A DNA stretch of 64,000 bases, taken from NCBI RefSeq assembly GCF_040719145.1, contig NZ_JBFDUZ010000001.1:2232001-2296000 (forward strand), read 5' to 3'. The notes beneath the pieces were generated by a model. It was not told the origin of the DNA, did not search any database, and worked only from the letters and a program-made list of their open reading frames with translations. The DNA is from Paenibacillus sp. JQZ6Y-1 (GTDB lineage Bacteria > Bacillota > Bacilli > Paenibacillales > Paenibacillaceae). Shown piece after piece: positions 53,413-62,846 of this stretch. Each line of letters begins with the position of its first letter. Positions within the stretch are counted from its first letter, which is position 1. A program made the translations under genes and the position numbers.

Positions 53413-54529
53413 ACTGGAACAAATTCTGCGCAAGGAAGCCCATCAATGGCGTGACCAACAATCCAACGCACAGGACTGGGAAACAACACGCGCCATTCGA
53501 CTTGGCTTACAGCAGAGAAGCTCGATCATCCGTCGCTCTCGTTGGCGGTACGGCTGGCGTATCGGTGTGACATCCGCCATTGTGATGACGCTGATTCTAT
53601 TTGCTGGAATGCATCTATGGAGTCCCTTCTTATTAACACCAGCATCTTCTGTATCCAATGAAAAGGTGCACGAGAATTGGGGTAAGTTAGAACCATATCG
53701 TGAATTAACAGAAAAATCCATTTTGTATAATCATGTGCATACCGCCATTCAGCAGCATTATGTACAGTATCTTGGAAAAACGGTCGAACACCGCGGCATT
53801 CAGTTTACCATCGATGCGGTAATCGCAGATCAGCAAAATTTGTATTTCTTTTTCACAGTATCTACCAACCAACCACTGGGCATTATGCGACCCGATCTTG
53901 TTCGTTTTTTTAATTCAGATAATATGTCACTAATTAGCGATATGAGCTCCATCGATAGCGATTCCAATCCCGCAACTTCGCAAGATCTTCGCGGTATTGG
54001 TTCGATATTATTAGATTCGCAACAACCTTTCCCAGATGATATAACAGCTCGAATACGCATCAAAACGGTATCATTGGAGCAATGGACTACGTCTACACTC
54101 AATAATGAGGTGATAGCCAAACCCGTTCCCGCCTTTGTCATTCCTTTCCGATTGGCACCTCAATTCAGCCTGCAACAAGAACAGACTCTACCCGTCCATG
54201 CTTCATTTACATGGGGAGATGGTCAGATCACGACCAATCAATTCAGCATATTGCCATTAACGACCTCTTTGCAAATCAAATTGGATGATCAAGCAAAGCA
54301 ACAGTTGGAGAAAACAGGTCCTCCTGATGTGTACCTTTTGTCTAATTCGTCAGGTTCATCTACCAAGCTCGTATCAACATCTACATGGTCTTCCACGCTG
54401 GACGATGGAACAACAATTGTGAATTATCGATTTGGAAGTACCATTCTGGAACAACCGGAAGACATGTATATTGTATTACATGATGGAACAAAGCAAGAAC
54501 AAAAGTACCGTGTATCATTGTCAAAATAA
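53393..54529 (+). CDS. DUF4179-type membrane anti-sigma factor
   Basis: The 378-residue protein has a short cytoplasmic part (about 1-50) that should bind the sigma factor, one membrane helix (about 55-78; IGVTSAIVMTLILFAGMHLW) and a large extracellular domain. That domain starts NWGKLEPYRELTEKSILYNH, continues as a DUF4179 sheet (GIQFTIDAVIADQQNLYFFF) and ends in a second beta domain. Stress should release or degrade it and free the sigma factor. GGAGG lies 6 bases before the ATG. A paralogue of the extracellular part is encoded at 58509. Confidence 0.88.
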   Translation: MMNTEDKLEQILRKEAHQWRDQQSNAQDWETTRAIRLGLQQRSSIIRRSRWRYGWRIGVTSAIVMTLILFAGMHLWSPFLLTPASSVSNEKVHENWGKLEPYRELTEKSILYNHVHTAIQQHYVQYLGKTVEHRGIQFTIDAVIADQQNLYFFFTVSTNQPLGIMRPDLVRFFNSDNMSLISDMSSIDSDSNPATSQDLRGIGSILLDSQQPFPDDITARIRIKTVSLEQWTTSTLNNEVIAKPVPAFVIPFRLAPQFSLQQEQTLPVHASFTWGDGQITTNQFSILPLTTSLQIKLDDQAKQQLEKTGPPDVYLLSNSSGSSTKLVSTSTWSSTLDDGTTIVNYRFGSTILEQPEDMYIVLHDGTKQEQKYRVSLSK

Positions 54530-54540
54530 ATCTGTAGATA

Positions 54541-54574
54541 AAAAAGGAGAAGGCGATATGCCTTCTCCTTTTTT
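54541..54574. terminator. bidirectional terminator after the anti-sigma gene
   Basis: AAAAAGGAGAAGGC and GCCTTCTCCTTTTTT form a perfect stem around a 5-base loop. It also ends the convergent GH27 gene. Confidence 0.93.
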
Positions 54575-54588
54575 ATCTACAATGTCTG

Positions 54589-55911
54589 CTACATCCGTAC
54601 AACCACATCTTCATAATCCATCGAACTCAGCTTATAAAACTTCGCCCCATGCGGGGGAACCTTCACTTCAATATCATATCCAACCTGTCCCGATTCTCCG
54701 CGTTCCCATAGATTGCGCAGTCGGTAATATCCACCCGATAATCCAAGCTGCTCCAGACTCACACGCACCAGTGCCGGATCATCGCTGGCGTTAAACAGCG
54801 CTACATACTGATCACCAGTCGTCGCATTCTCGGATGTCCATACAATCCGGTCATACTCATCTCGATACACTTGACGCGCATATCGACCAGAGCGATTCGC
54901 TTCCAGCACTTCGTCATTCGTCAGCAGCGACATCGTCCACGCGTCATTGTCCCGCAGTTCGCCGCCGAACATAAGTGGCGAACGGAAGATTGCCCACAGG
55001 GTCATCATGGTCAACTGCTCATCCTCGGTAAAGCGTGTCCAGCGGTCGCTTCCTCCGCCATCCACCGAACGAATGCCGATATGACCAAGCGGCAGCATGT
55101 CGCAATCTGGCCAGCTCCCCTGCTCTACGAACTGTGCCCATTCCTCGCAGCGCTCGAACATCTCATACAGTAACTCCCACCGATCCCAGAAGTCATCCGT
55201 GATGCGCCACATATTGGCGTTATCACGGAATGGCTGGTTATATCCGAGTGGTGCGGGTCCCGGTGATAGGCTAAGCACCATCGGGCGACCACATTGGTCA
55301 ATCGCGTTGCGGATCAATTCTATTTCCGCCAGATGGGTATCGTACAAGCGTGAAGCGGCAATGTCGTCTACTTTGATAAAATCGACACCCCACTCTGCAT
55401 ACAATTCAAACAGCGAATTGTAATATTCCTGCGCCCCTTCCTTCGTCGCATCCACCCCATACATATCCGTATTCCACGGACAAATGGAATTGGTGTGTGC
55501 AATCTGACGCGCAGTTACATGCGTTCCCTTAATCGGCGTATCCTGATGCACTGCCTGCCTTGGAATGCCACGCATAATATGAATACCGAAGCTTAGTCCA
55601 AGCGAATGTACATAATCCGCCAGCGGCTTGAAGCCCTGACCTTCAGCTGCCGAAGGGAAACGATTGACTGCTGGCATCAAGCGCGAGTATTCATCCATTT
55701 CCAGCGGTACAAATGGACGATATGCTGATGACACTGCCCCCGGTTCGTACCATTGTATATCCACCACTATGTATTCCCAGCCAAATATTCTCAAATGATT
55801 CGCCATATATTCGGCATTCCCGCGAATCTCCTCCTCGCGTACGGCTGCCCCATAACAATCCCAGCTGTTCCAGCCCAGCGGCGGAACATGTGCCCATTGA
55901 TGATGTTGCAT
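54589..55911 (-). CDS. GH27-type alpha-galactosidase family protein
   Basis: The 440-residue protein has the GH27 start PPLGWNSWDCYGAAV, where the usual Trp-Asn-Ser-Trp block is intact, and IVVDIQWYEPG. The nucleophile region is VDFIKVDDI (first Asp) and the acid/base region WRITDDFWD. The C-terminal beta domain ends in KVPPHGAKFYKLSS. GH27 covers alpha-galactosidases and alpha-N-acetylgalactosaminidases; the substrate is open. No signal peptide is present. AGGAG lies 8 bases before the ATG at 55911; a GTG three codons upstream overlaps it. Confidence 0.88.
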   Translation of the reverse strand: MQHHQWAHVPPLGWNSWDCYGAAVREEEIRGNAEYMANHLRIFGWEYIVVDIQWYEPGAVSSAYRPFVPLEMDEYSRLMPAVNRFPSAAEGQGFKPLADYVHSLGLSFGIHIMRGIPRQAVHQDTPIKGTHVTARQIAHTNSICPWNTDMYGVDATKEGAQEYYNSLFELYAEWGVDFIKVDDIAASRLYDTHLAEIELIRNAIDQCGRPMVLSLSPGPAPLGYNQPFRDNANMWRITDDFWDRWELLYEMFERCEEWAQFVEQGSWPDCDMLPLGHIGIRSVDGGGSDRWTRFTEDEQLTMMTLWAIFRSPLMFGGELRDNDAWTMSLLTNDEVLEANRSGRYARQVYRDEYDRIVWTSENATTGDQYVALFNASDDPALVRVSLEQLGLSGGYYRLRNLWERGESGQVGYDIEVKVPPHGAKFYKLSSMDYEDVVVRM

Positions 55912-56126
55912 TTTGCACACTCCTCATCTGCTGCATATATTGGTATTGCGGTTCTCGTTCTGCTTCGATCATACCTTTTGTGAACGACAAGTTCAATCAT
56001 CTGGCGATATGAAGAGCACCAGAAGTAGAATGGCTTCTAGGGTATTACTATGGAAGGTATAGGATATAGGTAGAGCAGTGAACATATCCGTTTTATCTAG
56101 GTACATCTATTGCTCGTCTTGCCGAT

Positions 56127-56144
56127 TGTGCGCGTACACGCACA
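56127..56144. promoter_or_regulatory. near-palindrome, candidate operator
   Basis: TGTGCGCGTACACGCACA pairs at every position except one central pair. It lies 216 bases from the GH27 start and 356 from the chemoreceptor start. No regulator is known to match it. Confidence 0.3.
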
Positions 56145-56403
56145 TATATACGCTACCATAGCAATATAGGACTATTTTTAGGATGAAACTATCTATTTAA
56201 ACCATATTAGCCGCTTTAAAACACCTTAAAACGACAAAATTCTACATTTATTTTAGTGCTTAAAATTCATAAAAATTTTTATTTTATTATTTTTATACAA
56301 TATAAGTTCATATAACAATGGATTTTCGTTGCATAATGTATTGTATTGAATTCATATTTCTTGTGTACTGGGTATTTTGTATTAAATTAAGTTTTTTTTC
56401 GTG

Positions 56404-56430
56404 TAAATTTTCTGCTAGCCTTGTCGATAT
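56404..56430 (+). promoter_or_regulatory. SigD-type motility promoter
   Basis: TAAA (56404-56407), exactly 15 bases, then GTCGATAT (56423-56430) fits the Bacillus SigD consensus TAAA-N15-GCCGATAT with one mismatch, 52 bases before the chemoreceptor ATG. Confidence 0.75.
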
Positions 56431-56482
56431 ACTATACATAACACAACAAGTAACGAACATTAATTGGCTGGAGCGTGAGTTT

Positions 56483-58183
56483 ATGAAGTATACGATTCAA
56501 ATGAAGTTATTAACAGGATTTATCGCTGTCATTTTACTTTTGGCGGCAATTTCAACCCTATCGCTGGTAGGTCTCAACGGCTTGAAGGTTCAAATTAAAA
56601 ACATTGATGAAAAATCCATGCCGAGCGTTTCCTTGCTGGGCATTATGAATGGCGATGTATCCGATGTGGAACGTCTCGCTCTGAATATTGCTATTGAACG
56701 TAATACGTCCGAAGTAAACAGTCTGGAAGACAGCTTGGATGCACTTCTGAAAAAAATCGAAACCGAACGTGCACAGTACGCCACTATGGCGCAAACTGAT
56801 GAAACAAAGCAGCTGCTCGATTCATTCAATACCAATTATGAAACATATCTCAAAACGCTGCCTGCTATGGTAACTGCCGGAAAAAACAACGACATTGATA
56901 CAATGAGCAGTCTGCATAGTGATGCTTATAAAGTATGGTATACAGCCAATGACACATTGAGCAAGCTGATTGCGTTAGAAAACGAACAATCCTCTGCTTC
57001 TACTGCTTCCGCTGTAGAATTGGGTTCCAAAACAACAACGAATATTGTTATCATTTCGATTGTTGCCATCATCCTCGGTCTGGCAATTGCATTCATTATT
57101 GCACGTCTTGTCGCTAATCCAGTCAAACGTCTACAAACTGCTGCTGAACGTATCGCCGATGGCGATCTGACTGGCGAAGATATTGTCATCAGAAATCGCG
57201 ATGAAATCGGTCTGCTCGCAGGGTCCTTTAACAAAATGGCTGGCAACCTGCGCAGTCTGATCGAATCGGTAGCATCGACTTCCGAAACGATTGCTGCTTC
57301 GTCGCAACAACTGAACGCAAGCAGTGAGCAAAATACGGATGCTTCTCGTCAAATTGCCGAAACGACACAAGAAGTTGCGGAAGGCACCAACCGTCAGGTG
57401 GAACTGACACATCGTTCGTCTCAAGCAATGAAAGAAATGTCGATTGGCGTGGAACAAATCGCTGTTCGTGCACAAACGGTATCTGCCTCCGCATCCGATG
57501 CAGCTTCCCGCTCGGCTGACGGTAACGATGCGATTCGTAGCGCTGTTGCACAAATGGATTCGATTCAAGACTCTATGTCTTCGCTTGCCCACATCGTACA
57601 AGAGCTGGGTGAACGCTCGCAAACCATCGGTAATATCACAGATGTTATTACCGGCATCTCTTCTCAAACGAACCTGCTGGCGCTGAACGCTTCGATTGAA
57701 GCAGCCCGCGCAGGCGAAGCGGGACGCGGCTTTGCTGTCGTAGCCGACGAAATCCGCAAACTGGCTGAACAATCCGCTGAATCTGCACGTCAGATCACTG
57801 ATCTGGTTACAACGATTCAAAAAGAAACGTACCGTGCGATTCAAGCCGTAGATGTGAACAGTCAAGAAGTCAACAAAGGGATTGCTTCTGTATCGGTTGC
57901 TGGAAATGCCTTTGAAGGTATTATGAGTGCCGTGAACCAAGTAGCAGGCGACATTGAGGATGTGTCCGCAGGTGCGGAAGAAATGTCCGCCAGCACGGAA
58001 GAATTGCTGCGCTTTGCTAGTGAGATCGCTCGTATTACGGAAGAAACGTCCGCTGGTACAATGAACGTATCTGCTGCAACCGAAGAACAACTTGCTTCTA
58101 TGGAAGAAATCTCGACGTCCTCCACTGCACTTGCTCAAACTGCTGAGCAGCTGCAAGCACAAATTGGTACATTCAAAATTTAA
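56483..58183 (+). CDS. membrane methyl-accepting chemotaxis protein (4HB_MCP type)
   Basis: The 566-residue transducer has TM1 about 11-31, an extracellular four-helix-bundle sensor about 35-185 ([20 protein letters not shown]), TM2 about 187-208, HAMP about 209-262 and a cytoplasmic coiled coil. The hairpin tip carries the core [20 protein letters not shown] of CheA/CheW-binding receptors. The start at 56483 follows GGAGCGTGAG; the SigD promoter places it in the motility regulon. A terminator follows and no che genes are adjacent. Confidence 0.94.
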   Translation: MKYTIQMKLLTGFIAVILLLAAISTLSLVGLNGLKVQIKNIDEKSMPSVSLLGIMNGDVSDVERLALNIAIERNTSEVNSLEDSLDALLKKIETERAQYATMAQTDETKQLLDSFNTNYETYLKTLPAMVTAGKNNDIDTMSSLHSDAYKVWYTANDTLSKLIALENEQSSASTASAVELGSKTTTNIVIISIVAIILGLAIAFIIARLVANPVKRLQTAAERIADGDLTGEDIVIRNRDEIGLLAGSFNKMAGNLRSLIESVASTSETIAASSQQLNASSEQNTDASRQIAETTQEVAEGTNRQVELTHRSSQAMKEMSIGVEQIAVRAQTVSASASDAASRSADGNDAIRSAVAQMDSIQDSMSSLAHIVQELGERSQTIGNITDVITGISSQTNLLALNASIEAARAGEAGRGFAVVADEIRKLAEQSAESARQITDLVTTIQKETYRAIQAVDVNSQEVNKGIASVSVAGNAFEGIMSAVNQVAGDIEDVSAGAEEMSASTEELLRFASEIARITEETSAGTMNVSAATEEQLASMEEISTSSTALAQTAEQLQAQIGTFKI

Positions 58184-58198
58184 TCACGCTTCCCTTCA

Positions 58199-58244
58199 CG
58201 CTGCGACCTATCCAATGAAACATTCAGGTAGGTCGCAGCGTTTT
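58199..58244 (+). terminator. terminator after the chemoreceptor gene
   Basis: CGCTGCGACCTA and TAGGTCGCAGCG form a perfect 12-bp stem with an 18-base loop, followed by TTTTATT. Confidence 0.88.
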
Positions 58245-58508
58245 ATTATGAGTCATGTGCATCATGTGATCATTCTATAAAATCATCACAATAAACTGGA
58301 ATTTAGGAACGTGAGCAGGGTACAATAGAAGTGTATCGCTATTTCTACCGCTTCCTCTCGCTTTCTCCTCTAGCATCATGTAGCTGTATATCCGATCATC
58401 CGTCATTGGGAAGCACTCATCGACGATTGTCGATCAATCAAGAACTGTACATACCGATTCTTTCCCCATTCTGAAGCCGCCGGCACAGCCGAGAGGAGGA
58501 CGGTCCAC

Positions 58509-59609
58509 ATGAATAATCAGAACAACCAAGCTTCACCCTCAAAGCAGGATTCCCAGCATACAACTCCGTCCTCTTCCACGGTCATAACTACTGCCGATAC
58601 GCCAGCATTGTCAAACCAAAAAAGGACGTGGTGGAGCCGTATTCGCGACTTGCTGGATATTCGCCTGCTTGTGCTTGTCATTTCCACGGTGATCGTAATT
58701 CTAATTCTACTGCTGACCAGTTGGCTCAAGCCGAATCATACGAGCAGCAATGAGCTGAGCTGGGGCGAGCTGGAGCCGTTTCGCTTTTATCAAAGTGAAC
58801 AGGTGCATAATCAGAGTCTTGTATCGGCTATTGAGCATAATTACATTCAGCATATCGACAAGTCTGCGGAGCAAAATGGATATCGACTAACCATTAACGC
58901 TGTTACCGCAGACGAGAACCGCTTGATTCTGCTCTATACCGCACATACCGATAAGGACGCGTACATTCCGGGTGTGAATAGTGTCAAGCTGCGCAATATC
59001 GCCACGGGTCAACCGCTAAGTCCCGCTTCTGCCCGTCTGAATGGCATTCAGGATGAGAACAACTCACAGCAATACTATGGCACAGCAACGATCCGACTGG
59101 ATCAGAAGCAAAATTTCCCACGTGAGATTGCTGCCCAGTTTCAGATTATGTCTACCGCTAGCTCGGATTATTCCGGTGAGGCAGGCGCGCAAAGTATTCA
59201 CTATTCGCCTACGCTGCTTATCCACTTCTCACTCGCTCCGCAATTTCAGCGGCAGGAAACAGAGATTATTTATCCGAACCGAGTGGTGGAATGGAGCAAT
59301 CACAAGCTGATCATGTCACGAGTAGAGATTTCTCCGCTAGAGATGCGTGTCCGCTTCACCTCGGATACCTCAGTCGATGAAAAGGATGCACGTCCACTCT
59401 GGCTGAAGCCAGAACATATCATTTCCGAGAAACATGGCAATGCCGTGAATCTAGTGCCGACAGGCAGTCGCTTAATTAGCTGTGATCCGTATACGTTTGA
59501 GCATGTCTTTTATAGCAATTTGCTGAATGAGCCGGATGCGCTTCAGTTAGTCGTAGAACCGCGTGATGCTTCCGCTTATGAAGATGTACGCATTATCAAA
59601 ATCAAATAA
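58509..59609 (+). CDS. orphan paralogue of the DUF4179 anti-sigma extracellular domain
   Basis: The 366-residue protein has a polar N-terminal cytoplasmic part (about 1-50, Gln/Ser/Thr-rich), one membrane helix (about 52-72; LVLVISTVIVILILLL) and an extracellular domain. That domain starts SWGELEPFRFYQSEQVHNQS and follows the anti-sigma at 53393 block by block (YRLTINAVTADENRLILLYT against its GIQFTIDAVIADQQNLYFFF). The N-terminal sigma-binding region of that protein is not conserved. No sigma gene is adjacent. AGGAGG lies 9 bases before the ATG. Confidence 0.82.
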   Translation: MNNQNNQASPSKQDSQHTTPSSSTVITTADTPALSNQKRTWWSRIRDLLDIRLLVLVISTVIVILILLLTSWLKPNHTSSNELSWGELEPFRFYQSEQVHNQSLVSAIEHNYIQHIDKSAEQNGYRLTINAVTADENRLILLYTAHTDKDAYIPGVNSVKLRNIATGQPLSPASARLNGIQDENNSQQYYGTATIRLDQKQNFPREIAAQFQIMSTASSDYSGEAGAQSIHYSPTLLIHFSLAPQFQRQETEIIYPNRVVEWSNHKLIMSRVEISPLEMRVRFTSDTSVDEKDARPLWLKPEHIISEKHGNAVNLVPTGSRLISCDPYTFEHVFYSNLLNEPDALQLVVEPRDASAYEDVRIIKIK

Positions 59610-59625
59610 TTTACAGCAATACTAT

Positions 59626-59668
59626 ACAGCAAAAAGCGCATCAGATGACAAGATGCGCTTTTTGCTGT
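59626..59668. terminator. bidirectional terminator overlapping the NAD-kinase-like gene
   Basis: ACAGCAAAAAGCGCATC and GATGCGCTTTTTGCTGT form a perfect 17-bp stem; the right arm lies within the last codons of the minus-strand gene. Confidence 0.88.
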
Positions 59669-60585
59669 GCAATGCTTATCGTGGCGCTTACGCCGGAATT
59701 GAATTCCAAATAGTCACTCTCTACCCCATCACTGAAAATCACTCCATCTTCTGGCATCTGAGATACGATGCGCAGCGGATCATTTTCAATACGACCAAAA
59801 ACCAATTCAGTCGATGTATTGCGGCTTGGAAATGGCTCGCGCACACTGTAATACAAATATGGTGAATCCCAACCAAACGATGAAGGCACAGATGGCGGCT
59901 GTACACTGAGTCCGCCGTTTGCCGCATTCATAATGCCCGCTGCTCCGGCAAGTACACTTTTAAACCATCCGGTGGAGCCCATGCCTGTTGAGATGATGAT
60001 TCCGCTGGACGACTGCTGCTCCATCACCGTGCCATAGCTAATCTGATAGCGAGCAGACACATGCGTTTTGCGCCCGATAAACAGATCATTCACTCCATAT
60101 AGCATCTGCCCGTCATTCAGCTCCGCACAAGCAAGCCGTACCTCCTTCACCTGCCGTCGCCGAGCGAACACATCCGTAAGCAGCGGCTGCAATTCTTGCA
60201 CTCGGAACGGCAGTAATACGCCATCCCAACGCTGTGGATCAGGATTAACACCAATCAATGGCAACCCTGTTGCGTACTTCATCGTATTCGCTACCAGCCC
60301 ATCCTGTCCAAGCACGACGACCACATCGTCTGGTCCGAAAATAAAGCTGGGTACATGCTCTCGATCCAGCAGCTGCACTCTGCCCAGCTGCTGCAATTGT
60401 ACCGTCGCTTGCTCCAATGCCAGCTGATATTGATGATCCTCCTGCACATAATCGCCAAAATCAGCACCCAGCCGCTCAATATAAAATTGCGCTTGCTGGA
60501 CGGTATTGTAGCGCACAATCAGTTCTTGTAATCGCGTCCTCCGTTTGACCAATACGATTTTATTCTCGGTCATCCGTCGGTTCAT
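59641..60585 (-). CDS. NAD-kinase-like protein
   Basis: The 314-residue protein resembles NAD kinases: VVVVLGQDGLVANTMKY corresponds to the GGDG phosphate-binding region, followed by LIGVNPDP, and the later TGMGSTGW matches the T-G-S-T-A-Y-type motif. The canonical Gly-Gly-Asp-Gly reads Gly-Gln-Asp-Gly, and a helical N-terminal extension of about 80 residues is present. It may phosphorylate NAD, a lipid-like sugar or another diol. Its start overlaps the SPFH stop by ATGA, so the two are coupled. Confidence 0.8.
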   Translation of the reverse strand: MNRRMTENKIVLVKRRTRLQELIVRYNTVQQAQFYIERLGADFGDYVQEDHQYQLALEQATVQLQQLGRVQLLDREHVPSFIFGPDDVVVVLGQDGLVANTMKYATGLPLIGVNPDPQRWDGVLLPFRVQELQPLLTDVFARRRQVKEVRLACAELNDGQMLYGVNDLFIGRKTHVSARYQISYGTVMEQQSSSGIIISTGMGSTGWFKSVLAGAAGIMNAANGGLSVQPPSVPSSFGWDSPYLYYSVREPFPSRNTSTELVFGRIENDPLRIVSQMPEDGVIFSDGVESDYLEFNSGVSATISIAQQKAHLVI

Positions 60586-61634
60586 GATGTCCGACCTCCC
60601 CGTTGACTGGTCGCTCCCTGTCCATTGTCATTCAGCAATCCTTGCAGCAGATCTGGCGAAATATTCAGCTGTCCGATCCGCCCAGCATTTTCCGCTAAGC
60701 CTTGGAATGCCATCGCAATCAATTGATCCGGCTTCATGCCCATGCTTGCCATCGCCTGCAATACATGTGGTGGAACATCTTGCAGCGATTGCATTACCGC
60801 CGACATCTCATAGGCTTTTGCATCTGCTTTGGCACGGTCGTTGGTTGTACTCAGCTGGATCAGCTGATTTTTGCGTTCTTCTAGCTCGGTATCGAAGCGA
60901 AGCTGTTCTTCCTGCATCTCGTTTTGTTTGATTTTGACCGAGCGTTCGGCTTCTAGCTGGGTTTCACGAATTTGGCGTTTTTTCGTCTCGACAGCGATCT
61001 CGGTATTCAGCTCGTTCTCACGCACTTTGCGCTCCTGCTCAATCGAAGCGTTGCGGCGTTCGTACAGCGCTTCATCTGCATTACGCAAAATATGCTCCCT
61101 CGCCTGTGCTTCTAGTGCACGCATCGTTTCCTTGTTCGGTAGAATCGCCAGAATCGACAAGCCCATGATCTCGATACCAAGCTTTTGCAGCTCCTCGTTG
61201 CTCTTTACTTCTGCTGTAATATTGCGTACGAGCAGTTCACTGGATTGAATCGCTTCACGTAGCGGTAACTGCTCGATCCGCTTTTTCATCAGTACTTTGA
61301 CGATATTGATCACCCGCTGGGATAGCTTGTCAGGATCATCTGATAAGTAACGGTTCTTTTTTAGATTATAGGTGTAGTTCAAAATACGTGTCGTCTGACG
61401 GTATTCAGTAATTCGGTATGTGACCTGCCCCTGTACAGTGACGGTCTGGTAATCACTCGTAATCTCTTCAAACATAAAGGGTACATCAATCGACGAAACA
61501 GGAACGACTACGACAGATGTAGTGGGCTCGTAGTAGTAAAACGATAAACCGACGCCTTCCTTCACAATCTTGCCGTTTTTCACTTTCATTACATAATCGC
61601 TGGGTTGAAATTTGGCAAACCGCAGTCCGAACAT
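60582..61634 (-). CDS. SPFH/band-7 domain protein
   Basis: Of 350 residues, the first 40 lack an obvious long membrane helix (MFGLRFAKFQPSDYVMKVKN). The SPFH domain spans about 25-200 (DVPFMFEEITSDYQTVTVQG, SNEELQKLGIEIMGLSILAI). A Glu/Arg/Gln-rich coiled coil runs about 200-275, then MQSLQDVPPHVLQAMASMGM and a flexible tail. SPFH proteins form oligomeric membrane-bound scaffolds. AAGGATG lies 11 bases before the ATG at 61634; a GTG three codons upstream is too close to it. First gene of a two-gene operon. Confidence 0.9.
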   Translation of the reverse strand: MFGLRFAKFQPSDYVMKVKNGKIVKEGVGLSFYYYEPTTSVVVVPVSSIDVPFMFEEITSDYQTVTVQGQVTYRITEYRQTTRILNYTYNLKKNRYLSDDPDKLSQRVINIVKVLMKKRIEQLPLREAIQSSELLVRNITAEVKSNEELQKLGIEIMGLSILAILPNKETMRALEAQAREHILRNADEALYERRNASIEQERKVRENELNTEIAVETKKRQIRETQLEAERSVKIKQNEMQEEQLRFDTELEERKNQLIQLSTTNDRAKADAKAYEMSAVMQSLQDVPPHVLQAMASMGMKPDQLIAMAFQGLAENAGRIGQLNISPDLLQGLLNDNGQGATSQRGGRTS

Positions 61635-61823
61635 TATAAACACATCCTTTTTATGTTAATAACAATTTGTTAATATCTTTGAGTGGTCTTATCATAGCAT
61701 CATCATTAGATATAATCAATATGATATTAACAAAAAGTTTATATGATTGAAACGGAATGCTTTATGCTATGTTGAAGTTATGAAGATCATGGTTGGTATC
61801 TAGATCACGATTGGAGGTGTGAC

Positions 61824-62648
61824 ATGCGTTACTTTGTTCCAGTGCAGCCACCGATGCTAGAGTACGGGGTTTTGCACAAGCATTATCGGTATAACGAATA
61901 TGCGCCTGATGAGCGTTTGCGAGATGTCGTTTGCTGTTATTGGAGTTCTGCTGCGGAGCCTCAACAGGATTGCCAATGGCATCGCATTGTACCGGATGGT
62001 TGTATTGATATTATTTTTGATCTGGATGCACGGGAGATACAGGGTGCCTTTCTATCCCCGCTGATGATGTCGTATGAAGTCATGCCGCTACAGGAGCAGA
62101 TGGCATTCTTCGGGATACGGATGTATGCTAGTCAACTCCGTCGCTTGTTTGGATATGCAGGTGCCACCTTGATCGGTGATCATATTGGATTGGATGGATG
62201 GTTAGGACAGGAAGCAACGGTTATAACAGAGCAAGTCATCACTGCCAGTGATCTAGCAGAACGAATCCAGCTCGTGGATACATGGCTGCTGCATTTGTTA
62301 TATCAACGGGATGATCCAACATCTTCGTTATGGCATACGGTTGTTCAGGAGATACATGATCGACGGGGAAATGTGAGTATTCGGCAGCTGGCTACAGATA
62401 CATACTATAGTGAACGCACATTGCGGCGGCTCTTTCAGCAGGAGCTAGGCATTTCGCCTAAGGAGTGGGCAGATATTGTACGATTTCAAGCGGTGCTTCG
62501 ATACTGGCAAATGAAGCCACAGCTACCTCTACGTGAATTGGCGACAACATTTGGTTATTATGATCAGGCGCATTTGAATTTGGCATTTCATCGGTATTAT
62601 GGTCTCACACCGGGACAGCTGCGTCTGCGTCAGATGGGTGCCGATTAA
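61824..62648 (+). CDS. AraC-family transcriptional regulator
   Basis: In 274 residues, an N-terminal sensor domain of the DUF6597 kind (YAPDERLRDVVCCYWSS, HRIVPDGCIDIIFDL) is followed by an AraC-type helix-turn-helix pair (IRQLATDTYYSERTLRRLFQ, LRELATTFGYYDQAHLNLAF, ending RYYGLTPGQLR). GGAGG is 8 bases before the ATG. It is divergent from the SPFH operon and lies upstream of a VOC gene, either of which could be a target. Confidence 0.88.
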   Translation: MRYFVPVQPPMLEYGVLHKHYRYNEYAPDERLRDVVCCYWSSAAEPQQDCQWHRIVPDGCIDIIFDLDAREIQGAFLSPLMMSYEVMPLQEQMAFFGIRMYASQLRRLFGYAGATLIGDHIGLDGWLGQEATVITEQVITASDLAERIQLVDTWLLHLLYQRDDPTSSLWHTVVQEIHDRRGNVSIRQLATDTYYSERTLRRLFQQELGISPKEWADIVRFQAVLRYWQMKPQLPLRELATTFGYYDQAHLNLAFHRYYGLTPGQLRLRQMGAD

Positions 62649-62846
62649 ATAGATGCAAGATGCAGTTGAGAAGGTTGTCCGTTTTTTCCAAGAGGTCGGA
62701 GTGGAGATGCGGTACAGTATATAGTAATAGCGCTCTTGCTTATGAGGTACTCTCTGATACGAACGACATAGTATGGCTAGAGAAGTGTACATTGTATCCG
62801 TATGTATGGCTGTGAGGGCTAGAGATGAACAGAATAGGAGTCGATA

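Larger units (their letters stand above)
55912..56482. other. long intergenic region before the chemoreceptor gene
   Basis: It contains an 18-bp near-palindrome at 56127-56144, an AT-rich tract and the SigD-like promoter at 56404-56430. An open frame through the AT-rich part continues into the chemoreceptor but lacks a ribosome binding site. Confidence 0.6.

Noticed and set aside
57131-58162. 343-codon open frame opposite the membrane chemoreceptor gene
   Set aside because: It is Cys/Arg/Phe-rich, typical of antisense reading of MCP codons, with no ribosome binding site or domain.
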